Source: an uncultured Saccharospirillaceae bacterium (GTDB taxonomy: Bacteria; Pseudomonadota; Gammaproteobacteria; Pseudomonadales; Natronospirillaceae). From it: a stretch of DNA of 64,000 bases. Below the pieces are notes generated by a model. It searched no databases, was not told the DNA's origin, and saw only the letters and a program-made list of their open reading frames with translations. Both the position numbers and the translations under genes were made by a program. Where the stretch lies: the NCBI GenBank assembly GCA_913063165.1, contig CAJXZL010000002.1, forward strand, positions 1 to 64,000, in the 5' to 3' direction. Of this stretch, positions 25,273 to 34,303 are shown piece after piece; positions within the stretch are counted from its first letter, which is position 1; each line of letters begins with the position of its first letter.

Positions 25273-25923
25273 ATGATCCAAGTAATTGTCATTGACGACC
25301 ACGACCTCGTTCGGATGGGCATTTGCCGCCTGTTGGAAGATGTAGCCGGTGTGAAGGTTATCGGTGAAGGGCGTTCAGGTGAAGAAGCCGTTCTGCTAGC
25401 CAAAGAACACCAACCCGATGTCATTCTCATGGATGTGCGTATGCCTGGTATGGGTGGGTTAGAGGCAACCCGAAAGATCAAGCGGTTATATCCCGATATT
25501 GCCATCGTGGTGGTCACCGCTTGTATCGGTGATCCGTACCCCTCTAAGTTACTTCAAGCAGGTGCTGCAGGGTTTATCACCAAAGAGGCAAACCTGGCTG
25601 AAATGACATTAGCCATCCAAAAAGTCCACTTGGGCCAAAAGTATTTGAGCCCTGAAATCGCACAGCGTTTAGCGCTCAATGCCTATGATGGTAACCCACA
25701 AAAGGATGGTCCCTTTGCCGATTTGTCAGACCGTGAACTGCAAATCGCCATGTTGATTGTGTCTTGCAAGAAAGTTCAGGAAATATCGGACAGTCTCTTT
25801 CTCAGTCCCAAAACGGTGAATACCTATCGCTACCGTTTATTTGCCAAACTCAACATAGAAAGCGATGTGGAATTGGCCTTACTGGCAGTCAAACATGGTC
25901 TTTTGGATCCGAGTGAAGCTTGA
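25273..25923 (+). CDS. gacA: GacA/UvrY-family response regulator
   Basis: A 216-residue NarL/FixJ-type regulator. The receiver domain (1-120) has the acidic pair in VIVIDDHDLVR, the phosphoacceptor D54 in ILMDVRMPG, and the switch Lys in FITKEA. The LuxR-type HTH is at the C-terminus (LSDRELQIAMLIVS, then FLSPKTVNTYRYRLFAKL). Linkage gacA-uvrC-pgsA-tRNAs is the standard gammaproteobacterial arrangement and makes GacA/UvrY the right subgroup. It would respond to the hybrid kinase GacS/BarA and activate CsrA-sequestering sRNAs; neither is in this window. uvrC starts three bases after its stop. Confidence 0.95.
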   Translation: MIQVIVIDDHDLVRMGICRLLEDVAGVKVIGEGRSGEEAVLLAKEHQPDVILMDVRMPGMGGLEATRKIKRLYPDIAIVVVTACIGDPYPSKLLQAGAAGFITKEANLAEMTLAIQKVHLGQKYLSPEIAQRLALNAYDGNPQKDGPFADLSDRELQIAMLIVSCKKVQEISDSLFLSPKTVNTYRYRLFAKLNIESDVELALLAVKHGLLDPSEA

Positions 25924-25926
25924 TAA

Positions 25927-27756
25927 GTGGACAGTAGCCAATTTGACGCAAAAGCCATTATAAAATCCCTACCCAATAAACCTGGGGTTTATCGCATGCT
26001 GTCTGATACTGACGAGATACTCTACGTCGGTAAAGCCAAAAACCTAAAAAACCGGGTGGGCAGTTATTTTAGAAGCCGCGGGCTAACCGCTAAGACATTG
26101 GCGTTGGTCGCCAAAATTGCCAACATTGAAGTCACCATCACACATTCAGAAACTGAAGCCTTGCTGCTTGAGCAAACCCTCATAAAGGCGCATAGGCCGC
26201 ACTTCAATATTCTGTTGGTCGACGATAAGGGCTATCCCTTTATTTTGTTAACCGACCATAACGAACCAGGGTTGCATTTCCACCGAGGCAGTAAAAAGAA
26301 GAAAGGCCGGTATTTTGGGCCATTTCCCAATGCAAAGGCCGTAAGAGAGACATTGTCGGTATTGCAGCGCGCCTTCAAAGTGCGTCAATGTGAAGACTCA
26401 GTCTATAACAACCGCAGCCGACCCTGTCTTCAGTACCAAATTAAGCGGTGTAAGGCGCCATGCGTCGACTTGGTGAGTCCTGAAGAGTATGCGGAGGACG
26501 TGGGCCACACACGTTTGTTTTTAGCGGGCAAAAGCAATGACGTATTGGAGCAAATAGAAACCAAAATGGACCAAGCGGTAGTCGACCTTGCATTTGAGCA
26601 GGCTGCTGAGTACCGCGACCAATTGCTATTCCTAAGGAAAATTCAAGAACAACAGTTTGTCTCCGGTCATCAGGGTAACGTCGATGTATTTGCTGCGGAA
26701 CTAACCGATAGAGGCTGTTGTATCGCCTTACTGGTGATTCGCGATGGCCGGGTATTAGGCAATCGACAGTTTTTCCCTAAGGTCGGTTTAGAAGAGGGTG
26801 CCGCCGCCGTTTTAGAGGCCTTTATCGGACAATTCTATTTTGGTCAGCGTCAGCATGATATTCCAAACGAAATCTTAACCAGTGTCGGTTTAGAGCATGC
26901 TGCTTTATTTTCTGAAGCCTTTAAACATGAATTTGATACTGTCGTGCGTATTGCACACCAGGTGCGCAGTGAGCGCCGTAGTTGGATAAAGCTGGCCCAA
27001 ACCAATGCACAAGAACAATTGATCATGCGGTTAAACCACCGACAAAGCATGACCGGCAGAATGCGTTCTTTAGAAACGGAATTGGGCATTGGATCGGGTG
27101 ATATCAAACGGATGGAATGTTTTGATATTTCACATATTCAGGGCGAAGCCACTGTCGCATCCTGCGTGGTCTTTGATGAAACTGGGCCGCTAAAATCTGC
27201 TTATCGCCGTTTTAATATTACTGGCATAACACCTGGCGATGATTACGCTGCCATGGAACAGGCATTAACCCGTCGTTATGAAAAATTATTGAAATCGGAC
27301 ATGGGACTACCAGACGTGCTGATTGTCGATGGTGGCAAGGGGCAACTTGGGGTAGCGCGTGGCGTGTTAGAAGCCTTGGGTATCGATAATCTGTTGCTGC
27401 TTGGCATAGCCAAGGGAGAAGGGCGTAAACCTGGGCTAGAAACCCTATATGTCAACGATAAGGACCATACGTTGCAACTTGAAAAGCATGCGTCAGCCTT
27501 TCATCTGTTACAGCACATTCGTGATGAGGCCCACCGGTTTGCCATCGTGGGTCACCGCGAAAAGCGCCAGAAAACCCGCACAGGCTCTTTGTTGGATAAA
27601 ATTCCTGGGGTAGGTGACTTACGGAGAAAGGCACTGGTACGGCATTTTGGGAGTGCAAAAGGGGTGCAGGCGGCCAGTGTTGATGAAATTATGAAGGTAA
27701 AAGGCATTAATCAATCCCTTGCCGAGAATATTTATGAATACCTGCATAACGCCTAA
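25927..27756 (+). CDS. uvrC: Excinuclease ABC subunit C (UvrC)
   Basis: This 609-residue dual-incision nuclease of nucleotide excision repair carries all parts. A GIY-YIG domain comes first (KPGVYRMLSDTDEILYVGKA), followed by a UVR motif near residues 205-240 (ALEQAAEYRDQL-like). The RNase H-like domain has MECFDISHIQGEATVASCVV and VLIVDGGKGQLGVA, and a C-terminal helix-hairpin-helix pair reads LDKIPGVGDLRRKAL and VKGINQSLAENIYEYL. The start is GTG at 25927, three bases after gacA, so the two are co-transcribed. Length equals E. coli UvrC (610). Confidence 0.97.
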   Translation: MDSSQFDAKAIIKSLPNKPGVYRMLSDTDEILYVGKAKNLKNRVGSYFRSRGLTAKTLALVAKIANIEVTITHSETEALLLEQTLIKAHRPHFNILLVDDKGYPFILLTDHNEPGLHFHRGSKKKKGRYFGPFPNAKAVRETLSVLQRAFKVRQCEDSVYNNRSRPCLQYQIKRCKAPCVDLVSPEEYAEDVGHTRLFLAGKSNDVLEQIETKMDQAVVDLAFEQAAEYRDQLLFLRKIQEQQFVSGHQGNVDVFAAELTDRGCCIALLVIRDGRVLGNRQFFPKVGLEEGAAAVLEAFIGQFYFGQRQHDIPNEILTSVGLEHAALFSEAFKHEFDTVVRIAHQVRSERRSWIKLAQTNAQEQLIMRLNHRQSMTGRMRSLETELGIGSGDIKRMECFDISHIQGEATVASCVVFDETGPLKSAYRRFNITGITPGDDYAAMEQALTRRYEKLLKSDMGLPDVLIVDGGKGQLGVARGVLEALGIDNLLLLGIAKGEGRKPGLETLYVNDKDHTLQLEKHASAFHLLQHIRDEAHRFAIVGHREKRQKTRTGSLLDKIPGVGDLRRKALVRHFGSAKGVQAASVDEIMKVKGINQSLAENIYEYLHNA

Positions 27757-27798
27757 TTTATCTATATAATCACCCAAAACCTCCGGACAGGCAGCTTT

Positions 27799-28371
27799 AT
27801 GAACATCCCAAATTGGCTCACTACTGCGCGTATTCTGATGATTCCGGTGTGCGTTGTGCTTTATTATTGGCCGTCGCCATGGGCCTATATTGCAACGTCA
27901 GGCGTATTTATCCTGGCCGCCATCACCGACTGGTTAGATGGTTATCTTGCCCGCAAATTGGGGCAGTCTACCGCGTTTGGCGCATTCATAGATCCTGTAG
28001 CAGACAAGTTAATTGTCATGGCTGCTTTGGTTATTTTGGTTGAGCGACACAACACCGCTTGGTTGACCATACCTGCTGCCATTATTATCGGGCGTGAAAT
28101 CGTCATTTCTGCTTTGCGTGAATGGATGGCTGAGTTGGGTGCCCGCGCCAGTGTATCGGTCAACATGATCGGTAAAATCAAAACCACGTTTCAAATGACT
28201 GCGATTATATTGCTGTTAATGGCAGCGCCTGGGCACTGGATACCGCTAATCGGTCTGGTGGTGCTGCAAATAGCGGCATTGCTGACGGTGTATTCGATGT
28301 TTGTCTATCTGAAAGCAGCGTTACCCGTGCTACGCGAGTCGGATCGTCAGAAAAAAGACAGCGCGCAATAG
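27799..28371 (+). CDS. pgsA: CDP-diacylglycerol--glycerol-3-phosphate 3-phosphatidyltransferase (PgsA)
   Basis: A 190-residue membrane enzyme making phosphatidylglycerol phosphate, the first committed step to phosphatidylglycerol and cardiolipin. The CDP-alcohol phosphotransferase motif DG..AR........G...D...D is complete: DWLDGYLARKLGQSTAFGAF followed by IDPVADK. Several hydrophobic helices are present. It follows uvrC by 42 bp in the conserved gacA-uvrC-pgsA order. Confidence 0.96.
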   Translation: MNIPNWLTTARILMIPVCVVLYYWPSPWAYIATSGVFILAAITDWLDGYLARKLGQSTAFGAFIDPVADKLIVMAALVILVERHNTAWLTIPAAIIIGREIVISALREWMAELGARASVSVNMIGKIKTTFQMTAIILLLMAAPGHWIPLIGLVVLQIAALLTVYSMFVYLKAALPVLRESDRQKKDSAQ

Positions 28372-28498
28372 GCTATCTACTTTGCCAGGAAAACGACACC
28401 GCACGCCCTAATTTTTTTGCCGTCATTGACATGGGTGCATCCTAAAACACCCGATTTGCTAAGCTACCGATTTATAAGGTTTTTTTAGCAAAAAATAC

Positions 28499-28526
28499 TT
28501 GCATTAAGAACCCAAGACTATATTAT
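28499..28526 (+). promoter_or_regulatory. Sigma-70-type promoter of the tRNA cluster
   Basis: TTGCAT at 28499-28504 and TATTAT at 28521-28526 are separated by 16 bp. A GC-rich discriminator (GCCGCC) follows, as expected for a growth-rate-controlled stable-RNA promoter. It precedes tRNA-Gly by 13 bp. Confidence 0.65.
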
Positions 28527-28539
28527 TGCCGCCTGTTTA

Positions 28540-28614
28540 GCGGGAATAGCTCAGTGGTAGAGCACAACCTTGCCAAGGTTGGGGTCGCGAGTTCGAATCT
28601 CGTTTCCCGCTCCA
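28540..28614 (+). tRNA. tRNA-Gly (GCC)
   Basis: Acceptor arms GCGGGAA and TTCCCGC pair, followed by discriminator T and an encoded CCA (28612-28614). The anticodon loop shows GCC between CCTT and AAGG. The T arm has GTTCGAATC. It is the first of three tRNAs after pgsA. Confidence 0.97.
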
Positions 28615-28720
28615 ATCGCACTCTCGATTGGTTAAACAGGAATTGCACGGAAAGGTTGAATGCTTGTCAGTCAGCGCTCCAGCAGTGAAAGAGAAAAGCA
28701 TCGGTAACGATGTGAGGTAA

Positions 28721-28794
28721 GGCGCGATGGCAGAGTGGTCATGCAGCGGACTGCAACTCCGCGTACGCCGGTTCGATTCCGACTCGCGCCTCCA
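28721..28794 (+). tRNA. tRNA-Cys (GCA)
   Basis: GGCGCGA pairs with TCGCGCC, followed by T and encoded CCA. The anticodon GCA lies in GGACTGCAACTCC. The T arm has GTTCGATTC. It is 106 bp after tRNA-Gly. Confidence 0.97.
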
Positions 28795-28842
28795 TTTTTC
28801 TCCCTGTCGTAGACACCTCGGTGTAACGACTAGCCTCCTTTT

Positions 28843-28929
28843 GCCCGGGTGGTGAAATTGGTAGACACAAGGGACTTAAAATCCCTCGGCCGCAAGGCTG
28901 TACCGGTTCAAGTCCGGTCCCGGGTACCA
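28843..28929 (+). tRNA. tRNA-Leu (TAA)
   Basis: GCCCGGG pairs with CCCGGGT, followed by A and encoded CCA. The anticodon is TAA in GGGACTTAAAATCCC. The long variable arm typical of leucine tRNAs is seen as CTCGGCCGCAAGGCTG. It is the last tRNA of the cluster. Confidence 0.97.
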
Positions 28930-28960
28930 TATAAAACACGGCCTACAAGCCGATACGACG

Positions 28961-28983
28961 AACCGCCGAAAGGCGGTTTTTTG
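28961..28983 (+). terminator. Intrinsic terminator of the tRNA cluster
   Basis: AACCGCC and GGCGGTT form a 7-bp stem with a GAAA tetraloop, followed by a run of Ts. It lies 31 bp after tRNA-Leu and ends the pgsA/tRNA transcription unit. Confidence 0.95.
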
Positions 28984-29171
28984 TGTCTGGTCGAAAAGCG
29001 GGGTGGCTATTTTTGCTGTAATGGATCGGCACTGTAATGGCGGCTCTACAGGCTAACCCAATTAGCGCCGTACAATGTATGTCAGCGGGATAAAAATCAG
29101 CTACAATGCGCCCATTGTTGGCGTTTGGTCTGCTGGTAAGTGGCGTCCGTCATCGAACCTTGTAATCACCT

Positions 29172-30341
29172 ATGGGTAATGTTGTGAGACAGAGAAAATC
29201 TAAAGCAAAACAAATTGCGGTTCCCGTCGCGAATGAAAAGGGTCACTTGTTTGGTAAGAAAAACAAGGTATCTGTCTGGGCGTCTCAACTGCCCTATGCA
29301 GATATTCCCGATAGTTATTTTGAAGAACGTTTCTTTAAAAATAATACGCGGGCTTCCAACCAGTGGACCGACAATTATGACATCCGCTATTTTCGACCAG
29401 ATGACCTTGAAACCAATGGCGTTGAGGTCGGTTTGGGCGATGTTAAGGCAGTTGCGGGTGCTTGCTCCTTTTCTTACTCATTCATATTGCCCCTACTGAG
29501 CAAAGCCAGAAAGAAGAAGCTCACTGAAGTGAGTTGGCTTATTTTTCTCTACGAGTACGAATACAGCGTAAAAATCAGCGGTATTGAATCTGATGATGTC
29601 ACCACCTTTTTGGGTGCTTTTGATTACCGTGATGATGCTGAGAACGTATTTGAAGCAGAAGCCAGAATAGCCGCTGAATTGTTATTGAACCCGCCGGAAG
29701 TGCCGGTTGAGTCAGGATTCACTTTTTCGAAGCCCGCTGAAAAAACTGCCCGTAAGGCGCCGGTTTCTGATAAAACAAGCGACGTGAAGCCCAGTGAACC
29801 TAAGCAGGAAGTCATTGCGCCACGTAGCGATAAAGCCTTCAAAAAACCAGTTAAAAAAGTGGCAGAGCGCAAGCCGACTGATACGTCTGGTATTGCTGTT
29901 CAAAAGGTTGCTGCATCACCTAAGATAGCGGAACCTGCACCTGTTACAGAGTCCACAGCAGCGCCTAAGGTATCTGTGGTCGAAACAGTGCAAGAAGAGC
30001 GTCCTGTAGCCGCGCAGACTGTGGTTGATAAGCCAAAGAAGACCAGCAAGGCTGCAGCGACAGCTCCGATAGCAGACACTGCACCTGTCATAAAAGAGGC
30101 ACCTGCTGCAAAAGAATTGCCTGTTGTAAAAGCGACACCTGTGGCTGAAGCAGCGCCTGTTGTTAAAGAGGCACCTGCTGCAAAAGAATTGCCTGTTGTA
30201 AATGAATTGCCTGTTATTAAAGCGGCACCTGTGGCTGAAGCTGCGCCTGTTGTTAATGCGCCCTCTGTACCAGATGCAGCACCGGTGGCAAAGAAAAAGC
30301 CGGCTTTTTCTTTTGCGAAAAAAACACCACAATCTGAGTGA
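29172..30341 (+). CDS. Imm22/DUF4284-like domain with a long Pro/Ala/Val repeat tail
   Basis: A 389-residue protein in two parts. Residues about 30-160 resemble the Imm22 (DUF4284) fold as I recall it: KVSVWASQLP, SYFEERF, CSFSYSFILPLLSKA, WLIFLYEYEYSVKISG and TFLGAFDYRDDAENVF. From about residue 175 to the end the protein is low-complexity, rich in Ala, Pro, Val, Lys and Glu. It carries near-repeats of APVVKEAPAAKELPVV and TPVAEA blocks, then a Lys-rich end (KKKPAFSFAKKTP). The DNA of this tail also repeats. No signal peptide or membrane helix is present, so a cytoplasmic protein is likely. The domain assignment is by eye; no toxin gene is adjacent. Function unknown. Confidence 0.6.
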   Translation: MGNVVRQRKSKAKQIAVPVANEKGHLFGKKNKVSVWASQLPYADIPDSYFEERFFKNNTRASNQWTDNYDIRYFRPDDLETNGVEVGLGDVKAVAGACSFSYSFILPLLSKARKKKLTEVSWLIFLYEYEYSVKISGIESDDVTTFLGAFDYRDDAENVFEAEARIAAELLLNPPEVPVESGFTFSKPAEKTARKAPVSDKTSDVKPSEPKQEVIAPRSDKAFKKPVKKVAERKPTDTSGIAVQKVAASPKIAEPAPVTESTAAPKVSVVETVQEERPVAAQTVVDKPKKTSKAAATAPIADTAPVIKEAPAAKELPVVKATPVAEAAPVVKEAPAAKELPVVNELPVIKAAPVAEAAPVVNAPSVPDAAPVAKKKPAFSFAKKTPQSE

Positions 30342-30423
30342 ATGCGCTGATCAATGATCAGTATCACATACGGTGGCATGGGACCTTGTGTCTGTGCCTT
30401 TTTTATCCAATATAGGTTACATA

Positions 30424-30894
30424 ATGACCAACAATGATGTGTTGCGCCGCGTCCGTTATATCTTCGACCTCAATGACAAAGCGATGATAGAGATTTTTGC
30501 CTTGGGGCAGCTAGAGGTTACCCGTGAGCAAATCAGCCAATGGCTCAAGAAAGATGACGATCCTGACTACAAAAACTGCCACGACAAACAAATGGCGAGT
30601 TTTTTAAATGGTTTTATCGTTAAGCGCCGCGGCGCAAAGGAAGACGGTTCGGTGCCTGTTCCCGAAAAGCGGTTAAACAACAATATGATATTTATGAAGT
30701 TGAAAATCGCATTGAATTTGAAAGCTGAGGACATTATTGAGGTTATCTCGCTAACTGAATTCAGGCTCGGTAAGCACGAACTCAGTGCGTTCTTTAGAAA
30801 ATCTGACCACAAACATTATCGCGATTGTAAGGATCAAGTGTTAAGGAATTTCTTGAATGGCCTTATGTTACGCCACCGTGAAAAGCTTGAGTGA
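30424..30894 (+). CDS. DUF1456 protein (YehS-like)
   Basis: A 156-residue protein made of two similar halves of about 70 residues. Each half starts with a helix (NDVLRRVRYIFDLNDKAMIE and NNMIFMKLKIALNLKAEDII) and ends with a FLNGF/FLNGL segment. This internal duplication is the DUF1456/YehS pattern. ATG 30424 is the family start; the frame is open from 30373 but without homologous sequence. Cellular role unknown. A strong terminator follows. Confidence 0.88.
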   Translation: MTNNDVLRRVRYIFDLNDKAMIEIFALGQLEVTREQISQWLKKDDDPDYKNCHDKQMASFLNGFIVKRRGAKEDGSVPVPEKRLNNNMIFMKLKIALNLKAEDIIEVISLTEFRLGKHELSAFFRKSDHKHYRDCKDQVLRNFLNGLMLRHREKLE

Positions 30895-30914
30895 TCACAG
30901 CACTATTTGAGTAG

Positions 30915-30943
30915 AGGGCCTCATATCGAGGCCCTTTCTTTTT
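30915..30943 (+). terminator. Intrinsic terminator after the yehS-like gene
   Basis: AGGGCCTC/GAGGCCCT forms an 8-bp stem with loop ATATC, followed by TTCTTTTT. It ends the yehS-like transcript ahead of the convergent reductase gene. Confidence 0.93.
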
Positions 30944-30949
30944 GTGGTA

Positions 30950-31948
30950 TTAGGCGAGTTTCACCAACATTTTACCTGTATTTTTTCCTTCAAATAGGCC
31001 AATAAAAGCAGCCGTTGCCTGGTCTATGCCGTCATATACCGTTGATTCTGCCTCAACTTTACCCTCAATCAGCCACTGTGCCATGTGCTTTGAAAACTCT
31101 GCGTACTGCCCCCAATGGTCTGAAACAATAAAGCCTTCTATTCGCAATCGCTTGGCAATGATATTGGCCAAATTGGCTGGCCCTGGCGTTGGCACCGTAT
31201 CATTATATTGCGAGATCATGCCGCACACCGCGATACGACCGAAGCTGTTGAGCGTATTTAGCGCTGCAGTGAGGTGTTCACCACCAACGTTTTCAAAATA
31301 CAGATCGATGCCCTGTGGGGCTGCGGCGGCAATTGCCTTGGTCAGGCTGCCACAGGTCTTATAATTAATGACGTGTTCAATGCCTTTGGCACGTAGGTTG
31401 TCGGCTTTGTCGTCAGAGCCAACGGTAGCCACCACCGTTGCCCCAGCATTTAGTGCTATTTGGCAAGCCACCGAGCCTACCGCACCCGATGCAGCAGAAA
31501 TCAAAACGGTGTCTGATTCTTGCAGTTTCCCTACTGGATAAAGGCCACTCCACGCTGTCATACCCGGCATGCCCAAAGCCCCTAGAAAATGTTCATCGCT
31601 AATCGGAAGCGTGGGCAGTTGGGTTAAACCCTTTGCGCCAGACACAAAATGCGTTCGCCAACCCAACATGCTGCTCACTTTTGAACCGACGGGAAAATCG
31701 CTGTTTTTCGATGCGATAACTTCACCCACAGCGCCACCTTCCAATGGCGCGTCGATAGCAAAAGGCGGGATGTAACTTTTCCGGTCAACCATGCGCCCGC
31801 GCATATAGGGATCGACAGACATCCACCTATTCTTTACCAATACTTCTCCCTCTTGTAATTCTGGTAGCTGAATCGTTGCTAAAGCGAAGTTGTCAGGCGA
31901 AGGAGTCCCCTGTGGTCGGGACTTTAAAATTACTTGAATAGATTCCAT
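30950..31948 (-). CDS. NADP-dependent MDR-family oxidoreductase (CurA/prostaglandin-reductase-like)
   Basis: A 332-residue zinc-independent medium-chain reductase. N-terminal segments VLVKNRWMSVDPYMRGRM and the substrate-binding region are followed by the Rossmann motif AASGAVGSVACQIA and VINYKTCGSL, then DLYFENVGGEHLTAAL. These match the CurA/YncB and leukotriene B4 dehydrogenase group, which reduces enone double bonds with NADPH. No zinc-ligand pattern is seen. The physiological substrate is unknown; a detoxification role for reactive alkenals is the usual inference. Confidence 0.9.
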   Translation of the reverse strand: MESIQVILKSRPQGTPSPDNFALATIQLPELQEGEVLVKNRWMSVDPYMRGRMVDRKSYIPPFAIDAPLEGGAVGEVIASKNSDFPVGSKVSSMLGWRTHFVSGAKGLTQLPTLPISDEHFLGALGMPGMTAWSGLYPVGKLQESDTVLISAASGAVGSVACQIALNAGATVVATVGSDDKADNLRAKGIEHVINYKTCGSLTKAIAAAAPQGIDLYFENVGGEHLTAALNTLNSFGRIAVCGMISQYNDTVPTPGPANLANIIAKRLRIEGFIVSDHWGQYAEFSKHMAQWLIEGKVEAESTVYDGIDQATAAFIGLFEGKNTGKMLVKLA

Positions 31949-32126
31949 GACCGATCCTGTATAACGGGTTGAATGAGTAATTTAGATTAACCCATTCAAA
32001 GGCGTTTTACATCCACGTAAGGCAGGGTAGAATCGCTATGAAAAATAACCCTTTTGATTGAAAATAAAGGCAGCAGCGACGTATGAACCGTTTCATCCGT
32101 CGACCCCTACACAGGAAGCACCCAGC

Positions 32127-33296
32127 ATGGCTGAATCATCACAGATAGTTCCAGAGAAGACCTCGTTGGCGATTCAAGCAATCAGTGATACGGGAAAGAG
32201 TTTGCGACACTGGCTTCCTGAAAATGTGGTTCCAATCATCGACTATATCGACTCCACACCCATACTGGGCGCTATTGGCGTGGTCATGGTGTTTTTCGCG
32301 ATTGCATTTATCAGCCGCTATTTTATTTTGGCCAGTATCGAGCGTTTGCTGACCAAAACACGGCTTGAGATTGATAATCAGATTGTTAACCACTTAAGAA
32401 AACCGGTGTTTACCACCATTTTGTATTTTGGATTCGCGTTGGCTGTTGAAGTTGCGGCACTGTCAGTAGGGTCCGAAATTATTATTAACTTTTTGCTCTC
32501 TGTAATCGCTGCCAGTTGGATTCGTGCTGCGTTTGCACTGAGTACCGTCTCGTTAGATACCCTGGCGCGCAATCGGATGCAGTTTGCCATCGTTGAGCCT
32601 CAAACCGTGCCGCTGTTAGACCTAACGATCAAGCTGTTTGTTATCTTGCTCGGCAGCTATAGCCTCTTGATTATCTGGGGTATCAATCCCATGGGCTGGC
32701 TGGCATCTGCGGGTATCGTGGGTCTTGCTGTCGGTTTTGCTGCAAAAGACACCTTGGCGAACTTGTTTGCTGGCTTTTTTATTCTGGTGGACAGGCCCTA
32801 CAAAATCGGTGACTTCGTCAACCTAGATTCAGGTGAGCGGGGTAGGGTGACTAACATTGGGCTGCGAAGTACACGCCTGTTAAGCCGAGATGACATTGAA
32901 ATTATCTTACCCAACGCGATTATTGCTAACGCCAAAATTGTCAACGAAAGCGGTGGTCCTACAAAGAGTCTGCGTATTCGAGTCCCGTTAGGGGTGGCCT
33001 ATGGTTCGGATATTGACCAGGTGAGTGATATTTTACACCGCGTTGCAGGTGAACACCCTGAGCTGGTAGAAGATCCTGCTCCTCGGGTACGGATGCGTGG
33101 ATACGGTGCATCCAGCTTGGACTTTGAGTTGTTGGGCTGGATTGAATATCCAGAAAATAGAGGTCGCATTATTCACGAGCTCTATATGGCTATTTATAAG
33201 GCATTTGCAGCAGATGGCATCGAGATTCCCTATACCAAAACAGATCTCTATATTAAAGAAATTCCAGCGGCTATGAGACTAGATCGGGGCCAATAG
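32127..33296 (+). CDS. MscS-family mechanosensitive ion channel
   Basis: A 389-residue membrane protein with three or four N-terminal helices followed by the pore helix and MscS beta domain. The Gly/Ala-rich pore segment reads ASAGIVGLAVGFAAKDTLAN, then LFAGFFILVDRPYKIGDFVN, and IGLRSTRLLSRDDIEIILPN. The ATG at 32127 has AGGA ten bases upstream; a TTG at 32058 is unlikely. It would open under membrane tension to release solutes during osmotic downshift. It is larger than E. coli MscS (286) because of extra N-terminal helices. Confidence 0.92.
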   Translation: MAESSQIVPEKTSLAIQAISDTGKSLRHWLPENVVPIIDYIDSTPILGAIGVVMVFFAIAFISRYFILASIERLLTKTRLEIDNQIVNHLRKPVFTTILYFGFALAVEVAALSVGSEIIINFLLSVIAASWIRAAFALSTVSLDTLARNRMQFAIVEPQTVPLLDLTIKLFVILLGSYSLLIIWGINPMGWLASAGIVGLAVGFAAKDTLANLFAGFFILVDRPYKIGDFVNLDSGERGRVTNIGLRSTRLLSRDDIEIILPNAIIANAKIVNESGGPTKSLRIRVPLGVAYGSDIDQVSDILHRVAGEHPELVEDPAPRVRMRGYGASSLDFELLGWIEYPENRGRIIHELYMAIYKAFAADGIEIPYTKTDLYIKEIPAAMRLDRGQ

Positions 33297-33300
33297 CCCC
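33286..33300. terminator. Short hairpin at the mscS stop codon
   Basis: GGGGC/GCCCC forms a 5-bp stem with loop CAATA. It contains the TAG stop of the MscS gene and sits between two convergent genes. There is no T-tract, so it is weak. Confidence 0.4.
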
Positions 33301-33313
33301 AACAGTTTAAGCG

Positions 33314-34009
33314 CTATCCAACCACGCCAAATAGGGCGCCAACGCCGGCAGTCAATGCCATAGCCAACGCGCCCCAGAACGTCACTCGACTTACTGCTTT
33401 CAATACTGGCGCACCCCCTGCAACGGCGCTGGTACCCCCTAAAAGCGCCAAAAATACCAATGAACCTAAGGATACCGCCGCTATAAGATGTGTTGTAGGG
33501 ACGAACCAGACCAGTGATAACGGTAATAAGGCACCTACCACAAAGGTCGCTGCCGATGAGAATGCCGCTTGTATGGGGTTGGCTTTTAGAGATTCGGCGA
33601 TCCCCAGTTCATCTCTGGCGTGTGCGCCCAGTGCGTCCTTGGCCATTAACTGGGTGGCTACGGTGACTGCCAATTGGTCGTCGAGGCCCCTGTTACGATA
33701 AATTGCTGCCAATTCAGCCAGTTCATGAACCGGGTCATCTTGCAGTTCCTGTCTCTCCTTTTCAAGATCGGCCAACTCGGTGTCAGATTGGGACGATACA
33801 GACACATATTCACCTGCCGCCATAGACATCGCGCCAGCAAACAAGCCAGCAACCCCTGCAATCGCAATGGCATCCTGGGTTGCATTGGCAGCAGCGACTC
33901 CCACAATGAGGCTTGCTGTGGACACAATACCGTCGTTGGCACCCAATACAGCCGCACGCAACCAACCTACACGGTGGACACGGTGTAATTCTGGTCTATT
34001 GTGAATCAT
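33314..34009 (-). CDS. VIT-family (CCC1-like) iron/manganese transporter
   Basis: A 231-residue membrane protein. The first helix region LRAAVLGANDGIVSTASLIV and the SMAAGEYVSVSSQSDTE segment are hallmark VIT/CCC1 motifs. The cytoplasmic helix rich in Glu (DLEKERQELQDDPVHELAE) forms the metal-binding hub, and three more helices follow. Such proteins move Fe(II) or Mn(II) out of the cytoplasm. The gene is monocistronic, convergent with mscS. Confidence 0.92.
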   Translation of the reverse strand: MIHNRPELHRVHRVGWLRAAVLGANDGIVSTASLIVGVAAANATQDAIAIAGVAGLFAGAMSMAAGEYVSVSSQSDTELADLEKERQELQDDPVHELAELAAIYRNRGLDDQLAVTVATQLMAKDALGAHARDELGIAESLKANPIQAAFSSAATFVVGALLPLSLVWFVPTTHLIAAVSLGSLVFLALLGGTSAVAGGAPVLKAVSRVTFWGALAMALTAGVGALFGVVG

Positions 34010-34303
34010 AGCGACCTCATTATTTTTTGTGATAAAGGATACTTACATTTAAGACGAGGGCAGGGAGAATTACCAGATCCAACTAGGTTAAATTTAAGAC
34101 CTAATATTCCGATTACATGATAAGAATCTTATAGAAGAGTATGGTCTAAATCGCTGATATAACGGAGTTAAATCGCTGTTTGGGATTTTGAACGCATTAT
34201 TGAACATTATATGCCTTTACTATTGGCTCGATGGGTAGCCGACTAGGTATCCAGCAGACTAATTTTGGCAGTTTTTATTACTGTCTTTTACGTGGAAGTG
34301 TTA

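Noticed and set aside
28434-28454. Possible pgsA terminator (GGGTG...CACCC)
   Set aside because: Only five pairs, a long loop and no T-tract; not strong enough to list.
29900-30379. 159-codon antisense ORF rich in Ala, Gly and Thr
   Set aside because: It is the complement of the Pro/Ala/Val repeat tail and exists because that DNA is repetitive and stop-poor.
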